Notes under the pieces: generated by a model
What the model saw: only the letters and a program-made list of their open reading frames with translations
Databases searched by the model: none
What the model was told of the DNA's origin: nothing
Source: CAWCGU01 sp963795195
Lineage (GTDB): Bacteria; Actinomycetota; Thermoleophilia; Solirubrobacterales; 70-9
Assembly (NCBI GenBank): GCA_963795195.1
Contig: CAWCGU010000006.1
Span: 806,001-870,000, forward strand
Length of the DNA: 64,000 bases
Reading direction: 5' to 3'
Position numbers and translations under genes: made by a program
Shown here: positions 42,540 through 51,155 of the stretch, piece by piece
Numbering within the stretch: the first letter of the stretch is position 1
Layout: every line of letters begins with the position of its first letter

Positions 42540-44411
42540 ATGAGGCGCCTGCTCGCAGTGGGCCTGATGGTGACCCTCACCCTTGCCGCTAACGCAAGCG
42601 CGCATTTCACCGGGAGCGCCGTGCCCGTGGATCCCGCCTTCTTCAGCTACGCCTCAACGAGCGCGGCGATGGAGACCGCCCACATCCGCTTCGGCGAGCG
42701 CCGCGCGGTCTCGCAGCTGCCCTGCCAGCCCGGCGACCGCCCCGAAACCGGCCTGCAGGGCCGGGTTCCGCCGACCGACATCCTCAGCGGCCGTGCCCTG
42801 AGTGGCTACAGCTGCAATCTCGAGGCCGTCGGGCGCTTTCCGCTCTCGGGGGCCGGCACGCTCGAATCGTTTGGCGATTGCGCCTACTACGGGAACGGCA
42901 CGGGAGCCTTCGGCACGCAGGTGCTCGACGTCTCCGACGGCGCGCTGCCGCTTTCCACGGCGAGGCTCCGGACCCCGGCGATGCAGGATCCCTGGGAGTC
43001 GATGCGGGCCAACGGAAAGCGCGAGCTGCTGGTCGCCGACAGCAACCAGAACAGCTACCTCGACGTCTACGACGTCTCCGGCAACTGCGCCCAGCCCGAG
43101 CTGATCTCCAGCACCAATCTGGCGCCCGCCCGCGGCCACGAGGGCTGGTTCTCCCCCGACGGCATGACGTATTACATGAGCAGGGTTGGAGTCGACGGGA
43201 CGCCGACCGTCTTCCCGGTGGACATCTCAGATCCGGCCAAGCCGAACGTGCTCGCCGAGTGGGCGTTTCAGGCGCAGACGCACGGCGGCTCGACAACCGA
43301 GGACGGCAGTCGCACCTACATCTGCCAGCAGCAGGCACCGCCGAAGGACAAGCTGCTGATCGTCGACACTTCGGAGGTCGCCGCGCGCGAGCCCGACCCC
43401 CAGCCTCGCCTGCTGGCGGAGATTCCGCTCGACGACAACCAGTGGTGCCAGGCGGCCTATCGCGTCACCTACGACGGCCACCCGTTCCTGATCCAGTACG
43501 GCGAGCGCTCGGGAGCCGCGGACTGCAGCCGCAGCCCGGACAACTGGGCAAGCTTTGGCTACCCGCGCATCTTTGATCTCGCCGACGAGCGCCATCCCAA
43601 GCTGGTCTCGGCCGCGATGCTGGAGGTCGCTCTGCCCGAGCACTGCGATCTCGTGAACGGTGAAGGGGCCGTCAACGGGCTCGGCTACAGCGTCCACCAT
43701 TGCTCCCCGGATCGCCTCTATGACCCGACGATCCTCGCCTGCGGCTACTTCGGGGCCGGCCTGCGGGTGCTCGACATACGCAACCCCCACCGACCGGTCG
43801 AGATCGCGTACTTCAACCCCGGCCTCAGCCTGATCGTCGGGACGGGCGCCCGTCCGGTCGTGCGTGCTGAGCGAGGCGAGATCTGGTTCGTCAACGATGT
43901 CGGTGGCTTCTACGTCGTGCGCTTCGCGGACGGCGTCTGGCCGTTCGAGGGCTCGTCGCGCTGCCCGGAGTTCAACGACTACTACTACGCGCAGTACAAC
44001 CCCGGCTCGACCTGCCCGACGGCCAACTTCAGGGGAGTCGGCAAGCCGGCGCCCGGAGGGGCCCCGACGGAGAGCGCCCTGAAACCGAAGCCGTCCCTCT
44101 CGTTCAGAGTCTCGCCGGTGGGTGCGCCCGGCAGGCCGTACAGCTTCCGGGCCGCCGGCCGCCTGATGCCGCCAGACTTCATCACGCTCCACCGCGCCTG
44201 CCGCGGGGCCGCCAAGCTCACGGTGAGCCGCGGCCGCCGAACGCTGCGCACGCGGAAACTGCAGGTCAGCCCGACCTGTCGCATCGCAGCGACCGTGACG
44301 CTTCGCCGCCCGAAGCGGCTCGAGTTCAGGCTGCGCTTCCTCGGCAACGCCGTGCTCGGGACTCGGACACGGCCAGGCACTCGCAGGCGCGGGCTGAGAC
44401 CAGCCGGGTGA
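42540..44411 (+). CDS. secreted LVIVD-repeat propeller protein with C-terminal Cys domain
   Basis: 623 residues, signal peptide LLAVGLMVTLTLAANASA. The central part contains LVIVD-type beta-propeller repeats (TQVLDVSDGALPLSTARL, LDVYDVSGNCAQPELIS, VFPVDISDPAKPNVLAEW, LRVLDIRNPHRPVEIAYF). The last about 100 residues (YSFRAAGRL ... CRGAAKLTVSRGR ... C ... LRFLGNAVL) match the C-terminal domain of the BNR protein at 6.5-6.8 kb. No enzyme residues were recognised. It is in the exported-protein operon 36 bases after the lipase and overlaps the next gene by four bases. Confidence 0.75.
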   Translation: MRRLLAVGLMVTLTLAANASAHFTGSAVPVDPAFFSYASTSAAMETAHIRFGERRAVSQLPCQPGDRPETGLQGRVPPTDILSGRALSGYSCNLEAVGRFPLSGAGTLESFGDCAYYGNGTGAFGTQVLDVSDGALPLSTARLRTPAMQDPWESMRANGKRELLVADSNQNSYLDVYDVSGNCAQPELISSTNLAPARGHEGWFSPDGMTYYMSRVGVDGTPTVFPVDISDPAKPNVLAEWAFQAQTHGGSTTEDGSRTYICQQQAPPKDKLLIVDTSEVAAREPDPQPRLLAEIPLDDNQWCQAAYRVTYDGHPFLIQYGERSGAADCSRSPDNWASFGYPRIFDLADERHPKLVSAAMLEVALPEHCDLVNGEGAVNGLGYSVHHCSPDRLYDPTILACGYFGAGLRVLDIRNPHRPVEIAYFNPGLSLIVGTGARPVVRAERGEIWFVNDVGGFYVVRFADGVWPFEGSSRCPEFNDYYYAQYNPGSTCPTANFRGVGKPAPGGAPTESALKPKPSLSFRVSPVGAPGRPYSFRAAGRLMPPDFITLHRACRGAAKLTVSRGRRTLRTRKLQVSPTCRIAATVTLRRPKRLEFRLRFLGNAVLGTRTRPGTRRRGLRPAG

Positions 44412-45148
44412 TATCGCGAAGTCTTACGGCCGTGGCAGTTGCCCTGTTCATTGTCTCGGCTGGCTGGGCGACGCAGTCCCCCGCCGTCGGTGCGCCTGAA
44501 CCGCGGTCCGGGCAAGAGCACAGACCGGCAATGGACTGGCACCCGATTCCCTTCGGCGACAAGCGCCGCGCCCAGACCCGCCGCTACGCCGATCGCCACT
44601 ACGGCATGGAGACCTGGAAGCTGAAACAGCCGGCAGTGATCGTCGAGCACATGGCCGCCATTTCCAGCCCCGGCGCGGTCTTCAGCACATTCGCGGCCAA
44701 CCAGCCCGATCCCGAGGTCGGCGAGCTGCCGGGCGTCTGTGCGCACTTCCTGGTGGCGGACTCGGGGAAGGTCTACCAATACGTGCGCACGGACACGATC
44801 TGCCGGCACGTCGTCGGCCTCAACTACACGGCTATCGGAATCGAGCACACCGGCACGACCGGGGAGGAGGTCTTCGCGAACGCTGAACAGCTCCGCGCGT
44901 CCCTGAGGGTGACCCGTTGGCTCGCCTGCCGCTTCCAGATCAAGGTCGGAAACGTGATCGGCCACGCCGAGAGCGTCGGATCCCCGTTCTACATCGAGCG
45001 CGATCCGGACTTCCGCAACGCTCCGACCCACAGCGACTGGCCCGAGCAACCGATGGACCGCTACCGCAAGCAACTGCGACGAATGCGTGGGTGCGACGGT
45101 GAGTCGCTGAGCCCGGCGGCCTCGAGCGCGTCCTCACGCTCCCAGTAG
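44408..45148 (+). CDS. N-acetylmuramoyl-L-alanine amidase (amidase_2/PGRP type)
   Basis: 246 residues, GTG 44408 overlapping the previous stop (GTGA), with a signal segment AVAVALFIVSAGWATQ. The amidase-2 fold is seen in VEHMAAISSPGAVF (first zinc His), VCAHFLVADSGKVYQYV, YTAIGIEHTGTTGEEVF and NVIGHAESVGSPF followed by APTHSDWPEQ. It would cleave the bond between muramic acid and the stem peptide, in wall turnover or against other bacteria. The last 30 residues overlap a convergent gene, so the C-terminus (after MDRYRKQLRRMRG) may be slightly different. Confidence 0.85.
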   Translation: MISRSLTAVAVALFIVSAGWATQSPAVGAPEPRSGQEHRPAMDWHPIPFGDKRRAQTRRYADRHYGMETWKLKQPAVIVEHMAAISSPGAVFSTFAANQPDPEVGELPGVCAHFLVADSGKVYQYVRTDTICRHVVGLNYTAIGIEHTGTTGEEVFANAEQLRASLRVTRWLACRFQIKVGNVIGHAESVGSPFYIERDPDFRNAPTHSDWPEQPMDRYRKQLRRMRGCDGESLSPAASSASSRSQ

Positions 45149-45525
45149 CTCTGCATCCGGATCGCCTTGCCGTCGCGCATCGTCCAGAGGTGGGCCGTCG
45201 GCTGGCTGTAGACCTCCGCGCCGCTGCCTCTGCCCCGGCCTCCCTCACGTGAGAAGACGAGCACCTGGTCATCGCCGGCGTCGATGAACTCTTCGGGGAC
45301 CATCCGGTAGTCGTCGAGTGCCTCGTAAATCTTGGCGATGTAGTCGCGCACCCCTTCATGGCCGTAATGCGGTTCGGCGAGATCGGGAAACTGGCGCGGT
45401 CCGCGCCAGTCGATATCCGGATCGAGGAACTCGCCGAGCCCGGGGAAGTCGACCGCATGCTCGTTCACGTATCTCTGCAACTTCTCGTAGCCGCGGCGCA
45501 CCAGCTCGACGTTCTCCTGCGACAT
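45061..45525 (-). CDS. SnoaL-like / NTF2-fold protein
   Basis: About 154 residues from ATG 45525. The sequence MSQENVELVRRGYEKL is the usual start of this actinobacterial SnoaL-like group. DIDWRGPRQFPDLAEPHYGH, VRDYIAKIYEALDDYRMVPE and QPTAHLWTMRDGKAIRMQSY complete the cone-shaped fold, ending with REDALEAAGLS. Many relatives have no known substrate. The last about 12 residues are not family-like and read antisense into the amidase gene (88-base convergent overlap), so the real stop may lie just after LEAAGLSD. Confidence 0.78.
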   Translation of the reverse strand: MSQENVELVRRGYEKLQRYVNEHAVDFPGLGEFLDPDIDWRGPRQFPDLAEPHYGHEGVRDYIAKIYEALDDYRMVPEEFIDAGDDQVLVFSREGGRGRGSGAEVYSQPTAHLWTMRDGKAIRMQSYWEREDALEAAGLSDSPSHPRIRRSCLR

Positions 45526-45807
45526 CACCGGGCCGCCGGTCCAGCGAATCTGCGTCGAATTCGCTCCATCGGGGTCAGTAAACCACCAAACCCGCCCGCC
45601 AGAGAGACCAGCGTGTCCAGCGGACCGCGGTTGGGCTGCTCGATCAGCTGGAGATTTGAGCGCTGCGGTCTTGGGATCCGCATCGCACCGCGAGCAATCC
45701 CTAAGCCGCCGCCACTACTCACCGGACGGGTCACGCAGCGCTCGGCGGTTGACGCGGAGGTGCTCCCAAGCGCGTTTTCGCGGCCCCCGACCGGGTACGG
45801 CCAAGGT

Positions 45808-46692
45808 ATGGCCCAAGCCCCCACCAATGCAGGCCAGCGGCCTGAACTGGCAGAGCCCGGAGTGCGTGACCGTACCGCCGAGGCGGGTTATCACCTGCTG
45901 ATCGTGGCCTCACAGCCCCTGCCGGGCGAGGATCTGAAGCGAGAGGTAGAAACCCACACCGGAGGCGGCGACCCCAAGGTGAGGATCATCTTCCCGGCCT
46001 TCACCGGATCCCCGCTTCACCACGCGATGGGTGATGTCGACGAAGCGATCGCGATCTCGAGCAAGCGCGTGGACGAGCAGCTTCGCGAGACCAGCGGCCT
46101 CAGCTGGGATGTCGAAACCAGCATCGGCGACTCGGATCCCGTGATCGCTCTACAGGACGGGATCAGGGCATTCTCGCCCGACGAGGTCCTGATCGTCACC
46201 CGACCGGACGAACAAGCGGGCTGGCTCGAGGATGACTTCTTCGAACGTGCCCAGGCGGGTGAGCACCCGCCGATGACCCACGTCGTAGTCGGCGAGGACA
46301 AGCAGGTCGAGGAGGTTGAAAAGGTCGACGCCGGCCCCGGCAATCCCAAAGAAATCGAGGCCGTCCCCGACTCGCGCAACATGCCGCGCTACTCGACGCG
46401 AGATGTCGCGGGGATCGTCGTCGCGATCGGCGGCAGCATCGCTCTGATCGCAATCGCCGCCGCATGCCCGGGACGGATCGCCGAGAGCGGCGGCACCGAC
46501 ACGGCCTGCACGATCGAACTCCTGATCGCCGGCGCCATCTCGCTGATCAACCTCGCCCATGTGGTCGGTCTCGTGTTCTTCACCGCGACCCGCTACCGCG
46601 GTGGCTGGGAGCGGTTCTTCAGCTGGTTCTCACTGGTCGGCACTCCGGTGGCGATCGCCGCCTGCCTGCTCATCAGCGCCACCCACGGCTAG
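45808..46692 (+). CDS. USP-like domain protein with C-terminal membrane helices
   Basis: 294 residues from ATG 45808 (AAGG just upstream). Residues about 25-170 have a Rossmann-like universal-stress pattern (YHLLIVASQPLPGEDL ... VRIIFPAFTG ... DEQLRETSGLSWDVETSIGD, DEVLIVTRP). The C-terminal third has three hydrophobic segments (VAGIVVAIGGSIALIAIAAA, IELLIAGAISLINLAHVVGL, SLVGTPVAIAACLLISAT). The fusion of a stress-like sensor with membrane helices is unusual and the function is unknown. In the 280-base gap before it I see no gene or site. The stop overlaps the convergent TetR stop by four bases. Confidence 0.65.
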   Translation: MAQAPTNAGQRPELAEPGVRDRTAEAGYHLLIVASQPLPGEDLKREVETHTGGGDPKVRIIFPAFTGSPLHHAMGDVDEAIAISSKRVDEQLRETSGLSWDVETSIGDSDPVIALQDGIRAFSPDEVLIVTRPDEQAGWLEDDFFERAQAGEHPPMTHVVVGEDKQVEEVEKVDAGPGNPKEIEAVPDSRNMPRYSTRDVAGIVVAIGGSIALIAIAAACPGRIAESGGTDTACTIELLIAGAISLINLAHVVGLVFFTATRYRGGWERFFSWFSLVGTPVAIAACLLISATHG

Positions 46693-47315
46693 CCGACGAG
46701 CGCGTCGGCGGTGCCCACGCAGAGCTGGGCGCACTCGTCGATCAGCTCCTCGCGCGAGAGGTCGATACCCCCCGCGATCCAGCGGGCAACCGCCTCGGAG
46801 ACTCCTCCGATGAGCACGATCGTGGCAACTTCGAGCCGAGCGCGGTGACGCTCGCCGTTGAGGTCGCGCAGCTCCCGCATCTGTTCGGCGAGCACGGCGG
46901 CGAAGACGCCGACAGCCTGGGCCCGCCGCTGCTGAAGGGCCGCGGAGCCGATCGCTTCTACGTAAGCGCGCGCGCGGCGCGGGTCGTCGGTGAGGTACCT
47001 GATCAGCGTCCCCGCCGCCGCGTGAGAGCGCGCGTAGAGATCCGGCGGCGCTTCGGAGACCGCGATCAGGACGGCAGCGCCGAGCTGATTGATGTTCTCG
47101 TCGACGACCGCCAGCAGCAGATCGTCGAGATCCCTGAAGCTCTCGTAGAAGTATCGCTCGGTCAGACCCGCCTGTGCGCAGACCCCGGTCATCGTCGTGC
47201 CCTCGATCCCCTCGCGTCCGAGCACTTCGAGCCCGGCCTCGATCAGCTGTGCACGGCGGCGCGCGCGTCGCTCGTCAGCGCCAATTCCTCCGTATTTGCG
47301 CGTGGTGACGGCCAT
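46689..47315 (-). CDS. TetR-family transcriptional regulator
   Basis: 208 residues. The N-terminal HTH is RRAQLIEAGLEVLGREGIEG, TTMTGVCAQAGLTERYFYES; the C-terminal ligand domain is all-helical. It is divergent from a cytochrome P450 operon with 54 bases between the starts, which include a perfect 22-bp palindrome. It is therefore very probably a local repressor of the P450, hydrolase and thiolase genes that responds to an unknown hydrophobic substrate. Confidence 0.92.
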   Translation of the reverse strand: MAVTTRKYGGIGADERRARRRAQLIEAGLEVLGREGIEGTTMTGVCAQAGLTERYFYESFRDLDDLLLAVVDENINQLGAAVLIAVSEAPPDLYARSHAAAGTLIRYLTDDPRRARAYVEAIGSAALQQRRAQAVGVFAAVLAEQMRELRDLNGERHRARLEVATIVLIGGVSEAVARWIAGGIDLSREELIDECAQLCVGTADALVG

Positions 47316-47325
47316 CTGTGACCAT

Positions 47326-47347
47326 TCTGACAGACATGTCTGTCAGA
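47326..47347. promoter_or_regulatory. perfect 22-bp palindrome, likely TetR operator
   Basis: TCTGACAGACA followed by its exact reverse complement, with no spacer. It lies 10 bases from the TetR start and 22 bases before the P450 ATG, so it would block both divergent promoters. Length and symmetry fit a TetR dimer-pair site. Confidence 0.8.
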
Positions 47348-47369
47348 TTTGTGTACCCTGGCCGAGCCC

Positions 47370-48800
47370 ATGGAGGCTCCGACCCGCGAGCGACCCCCGA
47401 GCATCCAGCGCCTGGTCAGCGACGTCGCTGACGAGTTGCTATCGCGCGACTCTCTGCCGCCGGGGGAGACCGGCTTCAGTCCGCTGCGCACCCACCGCTT
47501 TCAGCGCGACACGCTGCCGATGATGCTCGAGTTCCACGAGCGCTTCGGGCCAATCTTCACCGTGCGCATCTTCCACCGGCGGGCGGTCGTGATGCTGGGC
47601 CCCGAGGCCAACCACTTCGTCACCGTCTCCGGCGCCGAGAATTTCAGCTGGCGACGCGGGATGTTCGGCGAGAACCTGATCCCGCTGCTCGGCGACGGCC
47701 TGATCACGACCGACGACGCCTACCACGACCGGGCCCGCAAGATCATGATGCCCGCCTTCCACGCGCGGCGGATGGACGCCGCCGTCGAGGTGATGGTGGA
47801 CGAGGCGGAACGCTCGATCGCGGACTGGCGAGCAGGCACGACCGTCGATGTCTATCTCTGGGCCCGCGACCTGACGATGAACATCGCGATGCGGGCGCTG
47901 CTCGGCCTCGACCCCCGAGACGGGGGGGTCGGACACGACGCGGCCGAATGGTTCGAGTGCGCCCTCTCCTTCTACGACACCGAGACCTGGCTGATGCTGC
48001 TGCGCGGCCCGCGAACCCCCTGGGCCCGGCTGCAGAGCGCCCGCAAGCGCCTCGACGAGATCATCTACGCGGTCATCGAGCAGCGCCGCGCCAAACCAAG
48101 CGGTGGGGACGACGTCCTCTCGATGCTGCTCGAGGCGCGGGGCGACGACGGTGAGGGCTTCAGCGACCGGGAGTTGCGTGACCAGATCGCGACGCTGCTG
48201 TTCGGTGGTCACGACACCTCATCCTCGACGCTTTCGTTTTTGCTCTTCGAACTCGCCCGGAACCCCGAGGCACTGGCGGACGTCACTGCCGAGCAGCAGT
48301 CGGCGCTGGGTGGCCGTCCTCCGACGCTGGAGGATCTGGGCGGAAACCTTCCCCAGCTGGACCTGGCCTTCGACGAAACGGTCCGCCTCTATCCCCCGGT
48401 CTGGTTCGGCCCACGTCTGACCGTGAGACCTTTCGAGTTCGGAGGCCACAGGATTCCCGCCGGAACACACGTCATTCACTCTTCCTGGGCCAGCCACCGG
48501 CTGCCCGAGGTCTTCGAGGACCCCGATGAGTTCCGGCCTCAGCGCTTCACGCCGGAGGCCCGCAGCCAGCTGCCGAAGGGCGCCTACATCCCCTTCGGCG
48601 GCGGTCAGCGAATCTGCATCGGCAAGCGCTTCGGCGGGCTGGTCGTCAAGGCGGTTGCCACGGTTCTGCTTCAGCACCTCGCCCTCACCCCCGTCGAGGG
48701 GTATGAGCTGAAGGTGCACAAGCTGCCGACACTGAGTCCGGGCGGCGGGTTGCCAATGGCCGTCAGCGAGCGCTCGACTGCCGGCCACCCGGTCGCCTAG
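47370..48800 (+). CDS. cytochrome P450
   Basis: 476 residues from ATG 47370 (TTG 47349 is possible but overlaps the operator region). Haem monooxygenase. The I-helix oxygen-binding motif is LLFGGHDTSSST, the ExxR is DETVRLYPPVW, the PERF-like segment is DEFRPQRFTPE and the haem loop is FGGGQRICIGKRF with the Cys ligand. The N-terminus has no membrane anchor. The pattern resembles CYP4/CYP102-type fatty-acid or terpenoid hydroxylases more than CYP105 types, but the substrate is not predictable. It leads an operon with an alpha/beta hydrolase and a thiolase. Confidence 0.93.
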   Translation: MEAPTRERPPSIQRLVSDVADELLSRDSLPPGETGFSPLRTHRFQRDTLPMMLEFHERFGPIFTVRIFHRRAVVMLGPEANHFVTVSGAENFSWRRGMFGENLIPLLGDGLITTDDAYHDRARKIMMPAFHARRMDAAVEVMVDEAERSIADWRAGTTVDVYLWARDLTMNIAMRALLGLDPRDGGVGHDAAEWFECALSFYDTETWLMLLRGPRTPWARLQSARKRLDEIIYAVIEQRRAKPSGGDDVLSMLLEARGDDGEGFSDRELRDQIATLLFGGHDTSSSTLSFLLFELARNPEALADVTAEQQSALGGRPPTLEDLGGNLPQLDLAFDETVRLYPPVWFGPRLTVRPFEFGGHRIPAGTHVIHSSWASHRLPEVFEDPDEFRPQRFTPEARSQLPKGAYIPFGGGQRICIGKRFGGLVVKAVATVLLQHLALTPVEGYELKVHKLPTLSPGGGLPMAVSERSTAGHPVA

Positions 48801-48813
48801 CTCTTTTCTTAGG

Positions 48814-49671
48814 ATGCGCCCAATGCGGGACCGGGACGAGTGGCAGCGCGCGCAAGACGACGACGGCCAGACCTTCGTCTTCGCCGACGAGGGCGAGGGA
48901 CCGCTGGTGGTACTCCTCCACGGTTTCCCCGACACACCGCACGGCTGGGCGCCCGCGGCGAAAGCGCTGAACGCCGCCGGCTACCGCACGGTCCGCCCCT
49001 GGCTGCGCGGCTATCACCCTGAAACGCTCGTGCCTGGGCGCGGCTACGACGAGATCTCGACCGCGCGCGACGCCATCGGCCTCCTTGACGCCCTCGGCGA
49101 GCGGCGGGCACTGATCGTCGGTCACGACTGGGGAGCGCTGATCGCCTACGCCGCCGCCAACATCGAGCCCGATCGCCTGATCGCGATCGTCGCGGTCGGC
49201 CTCCCTCACTTCAGCCTTTTCCCGCGCAACGCGGGGCTCGCCTGGAGCGCCCGCCACTTTTTCGTGCACCGGATCCCCGGGATCGAGCGCTTCGTGCGCC
49301 GCAACGACTTCGCCTACCTGGACCATCTCTACAGCCGCTGGGCGCCGGCCTGGCGAGGCGCAGAGCGCGACGCCTGCCTGACCGAGGCCAAGCGCTGCTT
49401 CAGCGATCCGCGCAACCTGAGCGGCGCCCTCGACTACTACCGCGGGTTCTCACTCAACCCCCCGGCGACGATCGCCAAGCCGCCGAAGGCCAGGGGCCTC
49501 GTTGTCGGCGGCACGACGGACAGCCCGGGGCCGCTCTACAAGGCAACCGCGGCCGAGATGGGAGACGCCGAGGCGCTGATCTGCGAGGGGTCGGGGCATT
49601 GGCCGCATCGTGAAGCCGAGGCGAAATTCCACGAAGCCCTGATTTCCTTCGCCGGCGGGCTGCGCCCTTGA
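48814..49671 (+). CDS. alpha/beta hydrolase, epoxide-hydrolase-like
   Basis: 285 residues. The oxyanion HGFPDTPHGW and the nucleophile elbow VGHDWGALIAY have Asp as nucleophile, as in epoxide hydrolases and haloalkane dehalogenases. The final His is in CEGSGHWPHREA. The cap region is helical. It starts 13 bases after the P450 gene. In a P450 operon an epoxide hydrolase role is chemically sensible, but this is inference. Its stop overlaps the TTG start of the thiolase gene. Confidence 0.88.
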   Translation: MRPMRDRDEWQRAQDDDGQTFVFADEGEGPLVVLLHGFPDTPHGWAPAAKALNAAGYRTVRPWLRGYHPETLVPGRGYDEISTARDAIGLLDALGERRALIVGHDWGALIAYAAANIEPDRLIAIVAVGLPHFSLFPRNAGLAWSARHFFVHRIPGIERFVRRNDFAYLDHLYSRWAPAWRGAERDACLTEAKRCFSDPRNLSGALDYYRGFSLNPPATIAKPPKARGLVVGGTTDSPGPLYKATAAEMGDAEALICEGSGHWPHREAEAKFHEALISFAGGLRP

Positions 49672-51144
49672 GCGAAGTCGATCCGCGAACGCCCGTCGTC
49701 GTCGGCGCCGGGCAGATATCCAATCGGGGCGAGGGCGGTGAACCCCTCGATCCCGCATCGCTGGCGGCCGAAGCCCTGCGCCGCGCCGGCAGCGACAGCG
49801 GCGCGGGCGACGCGCTGCTGCGGCGGGCCGAGTCAGTGCGCTGCCTGAGCTCGGTCAGCGTCCACTACCGCGACATGGCCGCGGTCGTCGCCGAGGAGAT
49901 CGGCGCCAAGCCCAGGCAGACCATGGTGACCGTCGTCGGCGGCAACGGCCCGCAGAGTCTGCTGAACGCGACGGCGGAGTCAATCGCCAGGGGCGACCTC
50001 GATATCGGGCTGATCGCCGGCGCCGAGGCGTTCGCCGCGCTGCGATCTGCAGCGATGCCGGCGCGGCCGCCGCAGGCAGCCGACGTCGCCCCCAGCGACA
50101 GCTTCGGTGCCGAGCGCGTGCCCTGCACCCCCGAGGAGACCGCGGTCGGCATGGTCGCGCCCGTCTACGTGTACGCGCTGCTCGAGAACGCGCTGCGGCG
50201 CAGGCTCGGCGAGGACCGCGTCACTCACATGACAAAGGTCGCGGGACTCTGGTCACGATTCTCCGAGGTCGCGGCCGGGAATCCTCACGCGTGGTTGGCC
50301 GAGGCCCGCTCGGCGGCCGAGATCGCCGAGCCGAGCCCCGCCAACCGACTCGTCTCCGCGCCCTACACGAAGCTGATGACCGCCAACATCGGCGTCGACC
50401 AGGGTGCAGGCCTGATCGTCTGCAGCGCTGAAGCCGCAGGCGCGGCCGGCGTTCCCCGAGATCGCTGGGTCTTCCCGTGGTCGGGCGCCGAGGCGACCGA
50501 CGAGTGGTTCGTCTCACAGCGGCAGGAGATGGGCGCCTCGCCGGCGATCGAGGCGGCCGGGCGGGCGGCGCTGCAGGCCGCCGAAGTCTCGATCGACGAG
50601 ATCGGGTTGGTCGACCTCTATTCCTGCTTCCCGGTAGCCGTCCAGGTTGGCGCCGAGGCGCTCGGCCTGCCGCTTGACGACAGGGCCCGGCCACTGACGC
50701 TGACGGGTGGGCTGACGTTCGCCGGCGGCCCCGGCAACAACTACTCCACCCACGCGATCGCGACGCTGGTCGCGCGGCTGCGTGAGACGCCCGAGGCCAC
50801 GGGCCTTCGTCAGCGCCGTCGGCTGGTACCTGACTAAGCACGCGATCGGCATCTACTCGGCGACGCCGCCGAAGCAGCCGTTCCGGCGCCTTGAGGCGCA
50901 GCCAGACCTCCCCGCGCCGCGCCAGGCGGTCGGTGATTTGTCGGGGGAGGCCGAGATCGAGACCTACACCGTCGCCTGTGACCGCGAAGGCAAGCCGGAG
51001 GCGGCGATCGTGAGCGCGCTCGCGCCCGACGGGCGGCGCGGCCTGCTGCGCGATGCTGACACCGCTGTCGTCGCTGAGCTCGCCGCCGAGACCGACCCGC
51101 TCGGCCGCACGATTACGATCGCCGACGGCCGGATCGAGTTCTAA
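49668..51144 (+). CDS. thiolase-family acyl-CoA acetyltransferase/lipid-transfer-like protein (one frame slip)
   Basis: About 491 residues when restored, starting at TTG 49668 (TTGA overlap). Thiolase-like features are PVVVGAGQISNRG, VVGGNGPQSLLNATAESIAR, IGVDQGAGLIVCSAEAA, EIGLVDLYSCFPVAVQ and the C-terminal TGGLTFAGGPGNNYSTHAIA. The usual nucleophile Cys is replaced by Gly-Asn-Gly-Pro, as in SCPx-like lipid-transfer thiolases. Near 50808 an extra base breaks the frame: ETPEATGL continues as VSAVGWYLTKHAIGIYSATP in another frame to TAA 51142-51144. The 3n+1 length agrees. Probably acts on acyl-CoA chains made by the P450 pathway. Confidence 0.83.
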
Positions 51145-51155
51145 CCTCCAGCACC

